DNA from: Ziziphus jujuba
Taxonomy: Eukaryota > Streptophyta > Magnoliopsida > Rosales > Rhamnaceae
Assembly: GCF_031755915.1 (NCBI RefSeq)
Contig: NC_083389.1
Span: 26,419,501 to 26,483,500 of the forward strand
Reading direction: 5' to 3'
Length of the DNA stretch: 64,000 nucleotides
The notes beneath the pieces are model-generated. The model was not told the origin of the DNA, ran no database searches, and saw only the letters and a list, made by a program, of their open reading frames with translations. Both the position numbers and the translations under genes were made by a program. Shown here piece after piece: positions 35,734 to 47,391 of this stretch; within the stretch, counting starts at the first letter, position 1; every line of letters starts with the position of its first letter.

Positions 35734-38394
35734 CTAAGGATTAGAGTCGATTACGAGCTTAAACTTTGCATCCTCGGTATTTAGTTCCATGAGCAACCTC
35801 GTAAAATATCCAGACATCCGTGAAACCTCTATGACTTGCAGTTTAGGCAGGCTGTAAAGCTCATTTGATAGATTTCTGAGTTCATAACATTCTTTGATAA
35901 CCAAACGTTGAAGGTTTCGCATTGCACCTTTCTCCAATTCCCATGATGTAATATTCAAACTCGTCATTTCAAAGAATTCAAGATTAGGAAAGTCACCATT
36001 GGAGCAACTAAGGATGCTTGATGATCCATATGTTTTTCTCATCTTGAGGATCCGAAGGTTGGAGAGGCCTGCTAGGATCTTGAAGTGTTCCAACTCCAAA
36101 TACGAACTCACAAATGTTATCTTGTCCAGTGTTGACGGGAACAAGTTGGGACGAGATTCGAATTCTGCGAAACCAGTAAGTTTCAAGCTTTTCAATTGCT
36201 TTAAATTCTCGAGGCTTTCCAATAGCTGTGCCATCTGTACTTGGTTCATGTTCTTCTTAATGTCATAAACCAAATGCAGTTTCTTCACATTTGGGAATTT
36301 GTGCTTAGCCATGAGAAGCTTGGTTTTCTTGTCAACAGCTAGACCGGAAAGGATTCGGAGATTGGACAATGTGTGGTCGTGTCGATCACCTCTTCTTCTT
36401 CTAGGAGGATCAGGCAACCTCAGACGTTTAGACACCCTTAAATGTCTTAATCGTTTCAACCTCCATATCCCTTTTGGCAAGCAATCTTTTATATAGCCAG
36501 TTATATCAATTGTTTCTAGATATCCAAGATTGCATATGGTAGCCGGAAGTGATGTAATTTTTAGCAATCCGTCACTCCAAATCCTAATGTATTTTAGGTA
36601 AATGAGGTTATCTATCTCTTTGGGAATAGAGTTCATATGAACTTCCCAAAGATACAAAATCCTAATATACAAAAAGCTTCTAAAAATCTTTTGCCAATGT
36701 TTTGTCTCAAACATGTTTCTTTGACCGAAAAGAAGCAAAGAATGAGCAGATGATTCATCACAATTTGCATCTGAGGAAATGTATTGAGAAGTGTTACCAT
36801 GGATGGATAGTCTCCGAGCTCTACTGCTCACTGAAGAAGTACTAGGCCTTGCATTGTTATTTGAGTGAACCTCAAGAAACTTCTCCCTGGCACTCTCGAA
36901 TTTCGAGAGCTCTCGTATCATATCGTGGACACGACATGTCTTCACACCTCCATCGGTTCTTCTACTCGCCACTTGGATCAAGCTTCGATTAATGAGCTCC
37001 ATCAAGTAGTCTTCAGCTACATTAACCACCTCTCTAGTGTCATTTGCTTGAATGAATCCTTCGGCTGACCACAATTCGGTTATTTGCCTCACCGAAATCT
37101 CAAAGTCTTTTGGGAACAAACCAAGAGAAAGAAAGCAAGATTTCAAGTGCCCGGGCAAGTGTGTATAGCTCTCAGCCATAACATCTAAGCATCGGGTTTT
37201 ATCCTCAGTAAGGTAGGAATTTACATTTCCAATGTATTTTGACCAAGTCCAATGAGAAAGCTCAACATGCTTTAGAAGATCTGCCAATACAACAATTGAA
37301 AGTGGTAACCCTTTGCAACTTTGAGAAAGTTGCCTCCCAATGGTTTCGAGATCATCAGGGCATTGTGCTCCATGAAACACGTTATTGCATAGGAGTTCCC
37401 AACTTTCATCATCGTCGAGAAATGGCAAAAAGTAAGGAGGAGTTTTGCTATCTTCGATGGATACAACTTTCTCGCGGCATGTAATTAGAACTCTACTTCC
37501 ATTTTCATCCTTAGGGAAAGCTGATTTTATGGTGTTCCATACCCCTGTTTTCCACATGCTGTCCATGACAACAAAATACCTCTTTCCTTGCAAGCACTCG
37601 ATCAGAGTCTTTTTCAGTTCATCCAAAGACATATCTTGAATCTTTCTTTTTCCTTTGGGGAGTTCCATACGATTCAGTATGCAAAGCAACCAATCTCGGG
37701 GTTTGAATTCTCGACATCCGTAAACCCAAACACAACATTTAAAGTAAGTAGAGCGAGCACCAACGGTGTCATAGATCTTTCTTGCGAGCTTAGTCTTTCC
37801 TAAGCCGCCGGTGCCAATGATCGAAATCACATCGCGTTGAGGAATGTTTTGATCAAGAAGCTGGTCAATCAAAGTTTTCATGTGGTGGGAAAACCCAACA
37901 GCATCATCTCTCTCAATTTTTGACTTGCTTCTGTCAAGTGAATATTGCTTATGATGATGATGATGATGATGATGATCACCAGCATGAGGATTAGATAAGG
38001 CTGCTTTGGTGACATAAGTTTCTTTGTGCTTAAGAATCTCTTGGATCTTCTTATTGATGGATGTTATGGTATCTGCAACATCATGCACATGATCGCGATA
38101 CTTCAATGGGTTCCCAACAAATTTTCTCATGCTTTGCTTTTTCACATAACTAATGTGTTTGTCTATAACATCTTCAGCTTCACGGGAAACATCTCTCATT
38201 TGGTCCATGAAAACCTCCTTCACCACATCATTTTCATCTCTTTCCTTCTCCGAATTTTGGAGAAAAGCATTTATCATGCGCAGATGGTTCTGAAGCAACG
38301 TAACTTGGTCTTTCACTCCATCAAACACTGTTGCCTCTTCCTCCACCAACCGTAATAATTTTTCTAACACGAAAACGATAACACTGTCCCCCAT
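35734..38394 (-). CDS. NLR2: CC-NB-LRR protein with a degenerate Walker B motif
   Basis: This is an intact intronless 886-residue NLR. The coiled coil (about 1-125) has EDVID at 74-78. A run of eight histidines (141-148) lies in the linker before NB-ARC. The P-loop GTGGLGKT (194-201) is complete, but the next residue is K rather than the usual T. Kinase-2 reads VVMDSMW, so the second aspartate is replaced by S279. RNBS-B reads ITCRE instead of the usual TTR form. GLPL (362-365) is normal. The MHD position is VHD (489-491). The LRR region runs to the end, KLVIDSNP. Open reading over 2.6 kb implies selection or recent origin. Nucleotide hydrolysis may be weakened, so it could act as a regulatory or paired NLR rather than a normal switch; this is inference. 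The start matches the family (MGDSVIVFVLEK). Confidence 0.9.
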   Translation of the reverse strand: MGDSVIVFVLEKLLRLVEEEATVFDGVKDQVTLLQNHLRMINAFLQNSEKERDENDVVKEVFMDQMRDVSREAEDVIDKHISYVKKQSMRKFVGNPLKYRDHVHDVADTITSINKKIQEILKHKETYVTKAALSNPHAGDHHHHHHHHKQYSLDRSKSKIERDDAVGFSHHMKTLIDQLLDQNIPQRDVISIIGTGGLGKTKLARKIYDTVGARSTYFKCCVWVYGCREFKPRDWLLCILNRMELPKGKRKIQDMSLDELKKTLIECLQGKRYFVVMDSMWKTGVWNTIKSAFPKDENGSRVLITCREKVVSIEDSKTPPYFLPFLDDDESWELLCNNVFHGAQCPDDLETIGRQLSQSCKGLPLSIVVLADLLKHVELSHWTWSKYIGNVNSYLTEDKTRCLDVMAESYTHLPGHLKSCFLSLGLFPKDFEISVRQITELWSAEGFIQANDTREVVNVAEDYLMELINRSLIQVASRRTDGGVKTCRVHDMIRELSKFESAREKFLEVHSNNNARPSTSSVSSRARRLSIHGNTSQYISSDANCDESSAHSLLLFGQRNMFETKHWQKIFRSFLYIRILYLWEVHMNSIPKEIDNLIYLKYIRIWSDGLLKITSLPATICNLGYLETIDITGYIKDCLPKGIWRLKRLRHLRVSKRLRLPDPPRRRRGDRHDHTLSNLRILSGLAVDKKTKLLMAKHKFPNVKKLHLVYDIKKNMNQVQMAQLLESLENLKQLKSLKLTGFAEFESRPNLFPSTLDKITFVSSYLELEHFKILAGLSNLRILKMRKTYGSSSILSCSNGDFPNLEFFEMTSLNITSWELEKGAMRNLQRLVIKECYELRNLSNELYSLPKLQVIEVSRMSGYFTRLLMELNTEDAKFKLVIDSNP
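37951..37974 (-). repeat. (ATG/CAT)8 microsatellite encoding His8
   Basis: Eight repeats of atg on the plus strand read as eight CAT histidine codons in NLR2. The tract lies between the coiled coil and NB-ARC and is prone to length change without frameshift. Confidence 0.92.
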
Positions 38395-38401
38395 TTCTTT
38401 C

Positions 38402-38433
<32 letters not shown>

Positions 38434-39402
38434 GGCTATGGATTAATTCTTTGTTTTCCTCTGTGCCTAAAAGTTTCTAGTTTTAGACACATGAAGTTGT
38501 ATAAATCAAGAAGATGAAAGAGCTAAATGGATTGGATTTTTTTTTTTTTTTTTTTTTTGTGGGTTTCTGGAAATGGAGGTTGCTAAGGAAGGCTAAAAGA
38601 AGGTTGAAGCGTGAGAGCTAAGAAAGAGGAAGTAAAACAACGATACTAATTAGGTTTTTTGTTTTTCCACTTGAAAAATAGTTGATTCTTAATTGGAATT
38701 TTGGAACCAAGGCCCTTTGAAATTTCAGCCTTTTTGCACCTTACCCTCTTTAGTATCGAATTAACACTACCACCCCTGATTTTTTTTTTTTTTTTTGAAA
38801 AGCAACATCCCCTAAGTTGAAGTTTGTAACCATGTACCACCTATTCATAATCTACAAACTGCAACTCTTTAACTGCTAAAATTATATTAATTGCAACAGA
38901 ATTTTATTTTCAATCACACCCTTGCTCAAGAAAGGGAAATCTCCTCACATGCAGTTAATATGTATTTTAACAGCTAAAAGGTCATTGTTTGAAGTTTTGG
39001 ATACTTAAAATTTTATAGGGATATGTAGTTAATATATACTTCAACAGCTAAAAGGTCATTGTGTGAAGTTTTGGAATCTTGCAAGTTTTGTAGGGAAATC
39101 GGTGCTAATTCGATGTTATAACAAATAAAATGCATATGTTGAAACTATTAACAAATTATGGACAGGTGCTTCGCCATTTACACAATTTATTGAAATTTTG
39201 GCACTAATTTGGTTCTATAGCAGATAAAATGCACAAATGTTTCATTGAAACTACAAGGTATTAATGCCAAGAATCTTTACTAATTCTAAAGCCAAATAGT
39301 TTTAATAGAAACCATCCCTCCTTTGAATAATGTTTCCTGACATTAAAAACCCCGAATAAACCAGGCTTCTTTTTTTTTTTTTTTTTTTTTTGGGGGGGGG
39401 AG
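38395..39402. other. NLR2 promoter region and spacer
   Basis: The NLR2 leader has a 26-base T run at 38,408-38,433 (A-rich on the coding strand) and another poly-T tract near 38,539-38,558. A tandem duplication of about 70 bases lies at about 38,957-39,100, with the shared word aacagctaaaaggtcattgt. No gene is seen. Confidence 0.5.
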
Positions 39403-40087
39403 TAGACCTGGCAATTTGGATCATGACACGGCGACACGACTCGAAAACGACACGGAATAAATGGGTTTGGGTTTATTATAAATGGGTTCGGGTCATAATC
39501 GGGTCAACCCGTTTAACACGATTATTAATCGTGTCATTTTCGGGTTGACCTGTTTAACTCGAAATTGATCCGTTACGACCCATTTATTAAACGTGTCAGT
39601 TTCAACCCGACACGATTATATACCTATTACAACCCATTTAAATTTAATTTTAAATTAATATTTTATCACTAATATAATATTTAATAACTAAAAAATATTA
39701 TAAATTAAAAATTTTATAAAAATAATTTTCTATTACTAATTTTTTAAAAACAAAAAATACATCTTTAATAAAACAAAAACATAAAAATAAAAAAAAAATT
39801 AAAAAAAATTTCGGGTTAATAGGTTAATTTTCGGGTTAACGGGTTAATAGGTTAGTTTTCGGATTAATAGGTCAATTTCAGGTTAACGGGTTAATAGGTC
39901 AACACGACCCGTTAAAATAATCGTGTTAAACGGGTCGTGTCGTGTTGATCTGTTTATAAACAGGTCGGGTTAGTGTTTTAGGTACCTGACACGATTAATA
40001 AATAGATCGTGTTCGGGTTAGACATTTTTGACACGATTATTAAACGGGTTGACACGAACACGACCCACCAATCCGAATTGCGTATAG
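39403..40087. mobile_element. Non-autonomous fold-back DNA element
   Basis: The left end tagacctggcaatttggat is the imperfect inverted complement of the right end atccgaattgcgtata. Long stretches near each end, rich in acacgattatt, gggtcaacccg and gtgtcgtgt words, form a further inverted structure. This resembles a widespread plant TIR element family, possibly hAT- or Mutator-related. No target duplication is clear and there is no coding sequence. Confidence 0.65.
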
Positions 40088-41881
40088 GAGGGAGGTGGAG
40101 GTCTCCATTATGATTTTTTCAGAAACCTTATTGTCAAATTCCACGAAAGAAAGAATTTAAATAATTAAAGATTTAAGCCACGAATACAGAAAAGGACAGA
40201 ACAAATAAAATAAAAAATAAAATAAAAATAAAATAAGAAAACTAGTTTCGAGGCTCGTGATTTTTGTTTTATTTGTTATCTCTTTGTTCATCCGTATCAA
40301 ATACTTCGTTATGGTTGCTGCTATAAGTTGACATTTTAATAAAGTATTCCAACCAATCCTCCTTTCATTTTCAAGTAGTATAAGGGTCCGACCAATCCGA
40401 GTCTCTTCAAATTGGTGGTGTAATACGTGTACTAGAATTTTAGAAACGCATTTGCTATTTTAATAAAATTCATCAATATTGCTCTACCTGCCACAAATAT
40501 ATCAAAGATAAGCTAAAACCTTGTAATTAGTAGATTCTACTCAGAACATCCACGCAAAAGATTTTATCAGCAATCTAATTTACTACTTTTATTTATTCTC
40601 TTAATATTGCACTTCCTTTAAAATGAGCTTTACAATCATTATTGTACTTAAAACGGAAAGAATTTTATTTATTTTAGTTAATTGCTATACAAGAACCTTC
40701 CAAGAGAAACAAACTCCTATACATTCAGCAAGCATCAAACTCTTTTTTAACAACCAACGAGAGCTTTTTTTCACAATAATAGACTCCTATACTAATTAAA
40801 ATGCAGACTACAGTTAGCAAAGGAAATGAATTAATTTATTACTCTTCCTATATACATGATTAACACTAATCTCCCAATCTCTACAATATTTTTACAACCC
40901 TCCACTGTTGTGGAATCATGATTTCACATCACCACACAACTATATTAAAGCCAGGATGAAAACGAAAACAAAAAATAATATTATAAATCTTTCAACAAAC
41001 AAATTTGGATGCGTAACAAAGAAAACGACCTCTTAAGAGCCATCTTATGCAACAAAAATAGGAAACTGATGAGGAAGGCCTCTTTGGCCTCATAGTCAAT
41101 GAAAACTTTGGAATTGATCCAGTCCACCACTAAATTATATGCAATAAATTTTATGCATCCCCTGCCGCCTGAAATTCAGTCCACGTCGATACCTCTAGTT
41201 TTTCATAAAACCATAGTACGCCATTGATTGAAAAACATAAAATACAAGCTGCAAACTGACCTGTGGAAATTGCTTGGTTGCCCGCTACAATAATAATGAT
41301 GATAATAAGATCCCCTATTTGTCATTGTCAACGCAAAGAAGAAAATTTTGCCTAATCTGATAACTAAGTTACGAAAAATAATAATAAATTAAACTAAATT
41401 AAAAAACAAAAAAATTATATATAAAAAAAATAAATGCATCTTACTCTCAAAACTCAATCCATTATTATTTTTTTATGTTTTTGTTGAAAACTTAATCCAT
41501 TACTTATCTTCAAAATACTTACCAAACAAAATATAAGGGTAATGTCTCCTATTTACTTTGCCGCAGAAGTAACTTCGGTTGCCATACCAATCAACAAGCA
41601 TATATTATATTATAACAACAGTATTTTGCATACCCTCTGTTCAAATTATCGATATCTCCAATTTAAAGTCTAGTAATTCCAGTAGCTACAGAAATCAAAT
41701 GGATTAAGAAAAGGAATTCCATTAGTTACACAGACTATTGTTTTACAGATTACGTTAACATACACAAAATTCTACTAAGACTGACGAATTAGACACGGTC
41801 CCGGGTACCAGTTTTGTTAGTAGAGGGTGAACTTTCAACCAGGACATCTTTAAACTTTCATCCATGATGCATCTGTCACCG
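40088..41881. other. Spacer and TON2 3' UTR
   Basis: The part next to 41,881 is probably the 3' UTR of the TON2 gene. The rest is AT-rich with no gene visible. Confidence 0.45.
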
Positions 41882-44800
41882 TCATTCTTCCTCAGGCTCT
41901 TCCTCTTCTTGGAGAAGATTTTCTCTATTGTCATGCGCCCAGAAACCACGCACATCTATAAGCATACTTGCAACAGTACCACCTTGTTTGCAGGCTAGTA
42001 AGTCGGCCAATGTAATTCTGAGTGGATCAGCTGGTTTAACCATATCCCAGATTTCGTCTCTTACATCCTCGATACATAACTCATAGTTTCCACCCTCAAT
42101 CCATTTCTGGTGCACATCTCTGTTTCATAATCACATAAAAAATATATATAAAAATAAAAATCTTTCAGCATTTAGAGTGCAATAAATAATAAGTTGTCGG
42201 AACATAAATGGATTCATGTCTCTTTCAATTTGAGACTTGCAGTACTTGCTCAAGGTACTACAAGCAGGAAAACGCAGAGGTTTTCTGTGGGAAGATTGTA
42301 TCAGGTAGCATCTCAACTTTTGGATGCTCCCCTTCTTCACTTCCGTATTTTGGTTTAAACATGTTTGGTTGCTCAGAATATAGTGAAAAGATGATATCTC
42401 AAAAATTCCTTTCAGCAACCAAGCAAATTGCATAAACAAACTAGAAAACATGAAATTTTACCTTCAACTAAAATAAGGTTGCTCACCTGAAAAGCGAGTG
42501 TATATCAGCTGTTGTAAGGAAACCTCTTCCATGAAGATCAAGGCACCGAAACAAGTATGTTAACCCTTCAGGTGTATCTTTATTTTCTAATGCAAGGACA
42601 AAATCGAGAAAACTTTCCAAGTCCATCTCCCTAGCATTTCCCCCACCAGTTTTGCCACGACGAATATGTTCATCAAAAACTGTTGAAAGTAGCAAACAGT
42701 GAACAAAACAGACTAGAGAAATATAGATTATCGAAACAGAAATATGCACACTAACAGATGATGGAACCTAAAAGATTAGGAAGGAATTTATACACACCTC
42801 TTTCGATGAAAATTTCAGTCAATGTCCCATCTGCATATTCTCCAAGCTCCTGCTTGCTCAATGTACCATTCATATCTTTGTCAAGGGTGAGAAAGACATC
42901 TGCAGAATGAATGGCAGTGCTGTTATCAATAAAAGACTTGATGGAAGCAATTTTAAGAAGCTTCATGAAATCCTACCAATCAACTTGAGCATAACTGTAG
43001 TATTAACAATACAATAACTTGTATGTGCATAAATTTGCTTCCACTTAGGATACCTAATAAATTAATGGAACATGACACCATAACAATATTGTTAACACAA
43101 AATTGCTTTCATACATCCTCTTTTCTTAGGTAAGTATAAACAACATTCTCGACGCTTGGACCAATATCCAAACCAGCTACAGCTGGTCTCTCTCTATATA
43201 TATATGTATATATATATATATATAAAGTTATTTCTATTGTCACTTTTCTTAGGTAACTCATATGCTGAGCATATCATATTACAAAAAATGAATATATAGC
43301 ATATTTGGGATAAAACGTCTTAATGAAAATATAAAAGTCCACCAAAAAAATGTAAGATGCAGGTTAAGGTGTTAACGACAGCCAAAGAGGGAGAAAAAGG
43401 AACCAATAAGTGAGAGAAGATCTAAGGTTTGCCAAGTTACCCACCACAGATGCGCTGGGCAGACGTCAAAGAGAACCAGTTTTCAGCTTGTTCAGTGTCA
43501 GTTACTTCTTCCTCGCTTTCCTGTTATTTTAATGTAAAAGGTTAAAACATATATTTAGCACCACTCCAGAATTCATAACAGCTAGAAGTAAAGTATCTAT
43601 CTTATGAAGATGGTCAAGTTTATAACAAAGAATTTTTTTAGATAAAGTAAGAACCTACCTGGTGCAGTTCCATCAGTTCCTGGAGACAGTTACTTAGCAG
43701 CACCTTCTTTATACAGGCTTTTCCTGGAAACAAAACCAACTGTCAACTCTTCTAGCCAAAGTGGGCAAAGTCAAAAACTGAATAGAACATAAATCAACTA
43801 CAGCTGCAACAAGGACTTGAGAAACAGCGAACCTCGTCTATGAGGGTCACAGAAGAAGAAGAATTTGTGTGCAGCTATGCGGCAATACATTTGAACGAAG
43901 GCAGGAGGCATGTCACGTAGTTGTGCCAGATTAGGTATAAGACCTCGTATATAGGCCTCCATCTCCTAAAAAATAAGCCAACTTAGTGCTTTATATGCAA
44001 AACTGATATGAAGGAATAAAAACATTAAGCGAGAAAGACTAGGTATTCTAAACAAAGCCAAAAGTGCAAAGAGTCAATACATGTTGCTGAAGGAAACCAT
44101 CAGAATCCTCATCAAGCTCACTCATATCAATCCTGGCCTGTGTAAGTGATACCTGAAAAGAAAAGTGATGTTAGCAGCAATTCTGATACACATACACATA
44201 TACAAAATGCATTCACCAGAATATAAGCACTACAAGGAAAAAGTCCTGCATTTAGTTGTTCAGTAGCCACAGCAAGTAAATGAATTATCCCTTGCCTCAG
44301 TAAACCAATGAGGCTCATCCAATTTGAACTGATCAAACAAAGAGATGCACAGGATCAAGCCGTTGGGCTGAATCTCCATTTATAGGTCTAAAAACACTTG
44401 CTAAAGAAGGTTTATGGTTTCATTCAGGATATGGGAAGCATGTCTAGTTACGATATCATAGAGTAGTACAACCGTTACAACATCCTAATGCAACTAATTG
44501 AATGAGTCCCACTTTTCTTGTTTGTGTATGTTTAAAGAAAATAAGGAAGCAAAGTCTAAAAACTCATGGGCCACAAAAGGAACATCTGAAGACAAACCAA
44601 CTACACAATCTCTATCAATAAAATAGCTTATTAATAAAATAAATAGTCACACAGGAGATCTAGAAATTGAAACCCTGTATATATATATATAGAGAGAGAG
44701 AGAGAGGAGAGAGAATAAATATCATAGCTACTTAAATCTTTAATCAGATAAAAAATAAAAACAATGAAATTAGTTAGGTATTCAAGAGGCCCACCGTTCG

Positions 44801-46507
44801 CATCACATAAAGGTAAAAAGGGAGAATGGCAATTCTTCCTGATTCATCCTTTTCAAATTTCATGAAATTCGAAGGGCTGAAAAAGCGTCGACATTTGGGG
44901 CCTATTTGCTCAGTACATACAGAGGCAATATGGCAAAAATCTTCATAGTTCATCTAGAGGAGAAAAGAAAAGGCAATTGTTAGCATCATATTTATAATCC
45001 ATACAATCTTTGACAAGACCTATTTATGTCAAATGTCATAGATTAGATGAACTTTAATGAGATATATTGCACGTAGTGGAGTAACAGATTAAGATAAAGT
45101 GTATACTACTGACCTTTTCTGCACCAGTGGCATCATCAATAACACAATTTTCCCTTAAGCAAACCCACATTGCATCCAGATCATCAGCATTTAGCAAAAG
45201 ATCAGATTGCTTCTGCAGAAACAAAGAAACAGTTTCGTAAGAAAAGCATAGTAAAATGCTTCGGCATATAAAACCCAAAACAATCAGCACACCAGAAAGG
45301 AAAACCAAAAAGATACCTTTAAAAACCGATATTTTGCCAGCCTCTGGACCCTTTGACTAATAGATCCTTCTTCAGGTTTCTGAAACCAAAGAAAACGCAG
45401 ATTCAGGAAAGAGATGTGATAAATGAGCACTAATGACTAAGGACAACAGAAACGAAGTTATCCCAAAAGAAAATTAGCCAAAACTTAAAAATTTTCTAAG
45501 GTAATAAAGCAAGTCCCTCATATTTAGTCCCCCGCCAATTCACTGTTCTAATACATGCCTTCTTATAGAAACTCGGTATTGTGCCAGCTTCAGCACTTTT
45601 TTGTTGCTTCTCTTTAAAAATATCAAGCAAGATTCTCTTGATTTCAAGCTCTACAAATAAGGAAAAGAATACAAACATGCTAAGTCAAAAATTGTACCAA
45701 AAACACATATTAGCATCTGGAATCAAATTATGGACTACATCTATATCCCATACACAAAGTCATTTATCAAACAGAAATTCCAACAGATATGTCGATCTTA
45801 AAAGAGATAACTGAACCGGTTACAAGGTGGAAACTAGAATCAAGTGCTTAATCACAGCCCATCATAAAAACCGGGAAAGCAGGCGAAAATATACATACAT
45901 ATATATAATGTATAAATCCATCAAAAGCAGATTACTTTTTATATATCTACTAAAGTTTCAGTTTAGAGGTTCAAATAATCAGTACAAAAATAAGCTGAAC
46001 TCTTCAGAATCCTCTTCAAAAAAAAAAAGAAACGAGGTCAGTTTAAACAACCCACACATTTCGACAACTCAAGTACAGAACAGGGCCCAATATGAGTGAA
46101 AATTTCCATTTTCCCAGCTCCCAGATAAACATAAACACAAAAAAGGAAGGATCTTTCCCACCCAATTTCTCAGCAGCCAAACAAAACATTGTACCCCCAA
46201 AGACCAATTAACCACATTTTATCAACATTTAGCATATCAGACCTAAAATGCAGCAGGTTAATATATTTTAACTGCCCAGAAAAATGAAAATTAAACAGAG
46301 AAAAGAAAATCCAAACAAACAGAAAAATACTTCAAGGGAAGCAGAGAAATGGGAGAGAGAAGTCGAACCCATTAGGGCTTCGGATCCGAGTCCGGTACCG
46401 GATCCGATGAAACGACGGAGGTTTCGCACCCACAACATGGAAGATGCCGGCGGGATCTTCCTCTGAGCGGCGTCGTGGCCTTCGCCATCACTGGAACCGC
46501 TGTACAT
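41882..46507 (-). CDS. TON2: TONNEAU2/FASS, PP2A B''-type regulatory subunit (12 exons)
   Basis: This protein targets protein phosphatase 2A within the TTP complex at cortical microtubules, controlling the preprophase band and cell elongation. I place exons at 46369-46507, 45559-45650, 45317-45379, 45114-45212, 44795-44953, 44081-44152, 43833-43965, 43659-43723, 43445-43520, 42798-42899, 42487-42679 and 41882-42119. They give a 476-residue product, close to the roughly 480 of Arabidopsis TON2. The protein starts MYSGSSDGEGHDAAQRK and ends in an acidic tail (LLQEEEEPEEE). EF-hand-like loops include DEDSDG (198-203) and DKDMNG (306-311). Reading phase is kept at every junction. Intron 2 has a GC donor (AAG|GCATGT). 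All other introns are GT-AG. Identification rests on near-complete agreement with known TON2 sequence blocks such as IHSLFRDVHQKWIEGGNYEL. Confidence 0.95.
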
Positions 46508-47280
46508 GCTCGAGCCACCGAGTTTCCTGTTCTCGCTCTGAGCCGACTCGGACGAACTCAGTGCTCGATTACTGTCAGCATACGAAAAAAAAAAAAAAAA
46601 AAAAGAAACCAGGGACTTCGTAGAGAAGATCTTCTTTTGTGCTTTTTTATTTTTATTTTTTTTTTATTTTTCCTTTTTTTTTAAATTTTTTTTATTTTTA
46701 CTTTTCAGTACGAGTTTTGTCTAAATTATAGAAACGTCCCATGAATTTTCTAAAATTTTTTTTTAGAAAAAAAAAAAAAAACCCTCCCCTATGTTTCTAC
46801 AATACCAATTTTGCCCTTTACATTGGTTTTTCTTTTCTCATTTTTGATTAGATTTTTTAACAAATTTATGATGGATAGCCGTAATCATGAAAGCCACCTT
46901 AACAACTTTCGTTGGGTGTGCCTACCATTGATTTATTATTTATATCATTTCTAATTAGAAATTGCACATGGTTTTAATAATAAATATTACATAAATATTT
47001 TTTTTAACAAATATTGCATTAATATATATATGCATATATAATATGCTAAAATATCAGATAGATATTTTTCATTACAAATTTCATATTTTATTATGGTTAT
47101 GGTTCTCTTTTTTTTTTTTTTTTTAATATGGTAAAACTACCCTATGAAAACCTACTAAATTAGTTAACATAAAATTACTATTTTTTGTTAGGAATTTGAA
47201 ACTAATCATACTTTTTCACTCAAATTGAATGAAAATAAAATTCATTCTCATTGGAAAAAAAAAATGGAGATTGATCAAGA

Positions 47281-47391
47281 AAAGACAGTGAGCATTATTT
47301 GTGAAGATTAAAGTGAATTATTATCTTCAATTCTTAAAAGACAGTGAGCATTATTTGTGAAGATTAAAGTGAATTATTATCCTCAATTCTT
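47281..47391. repeat. Tandem duplication, about 56-base unit
   Basis: Two nearly identical copies begin aaaagacagtgagcattatt and include gaagattaaagtgaattatt. Confidence 0.85.
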
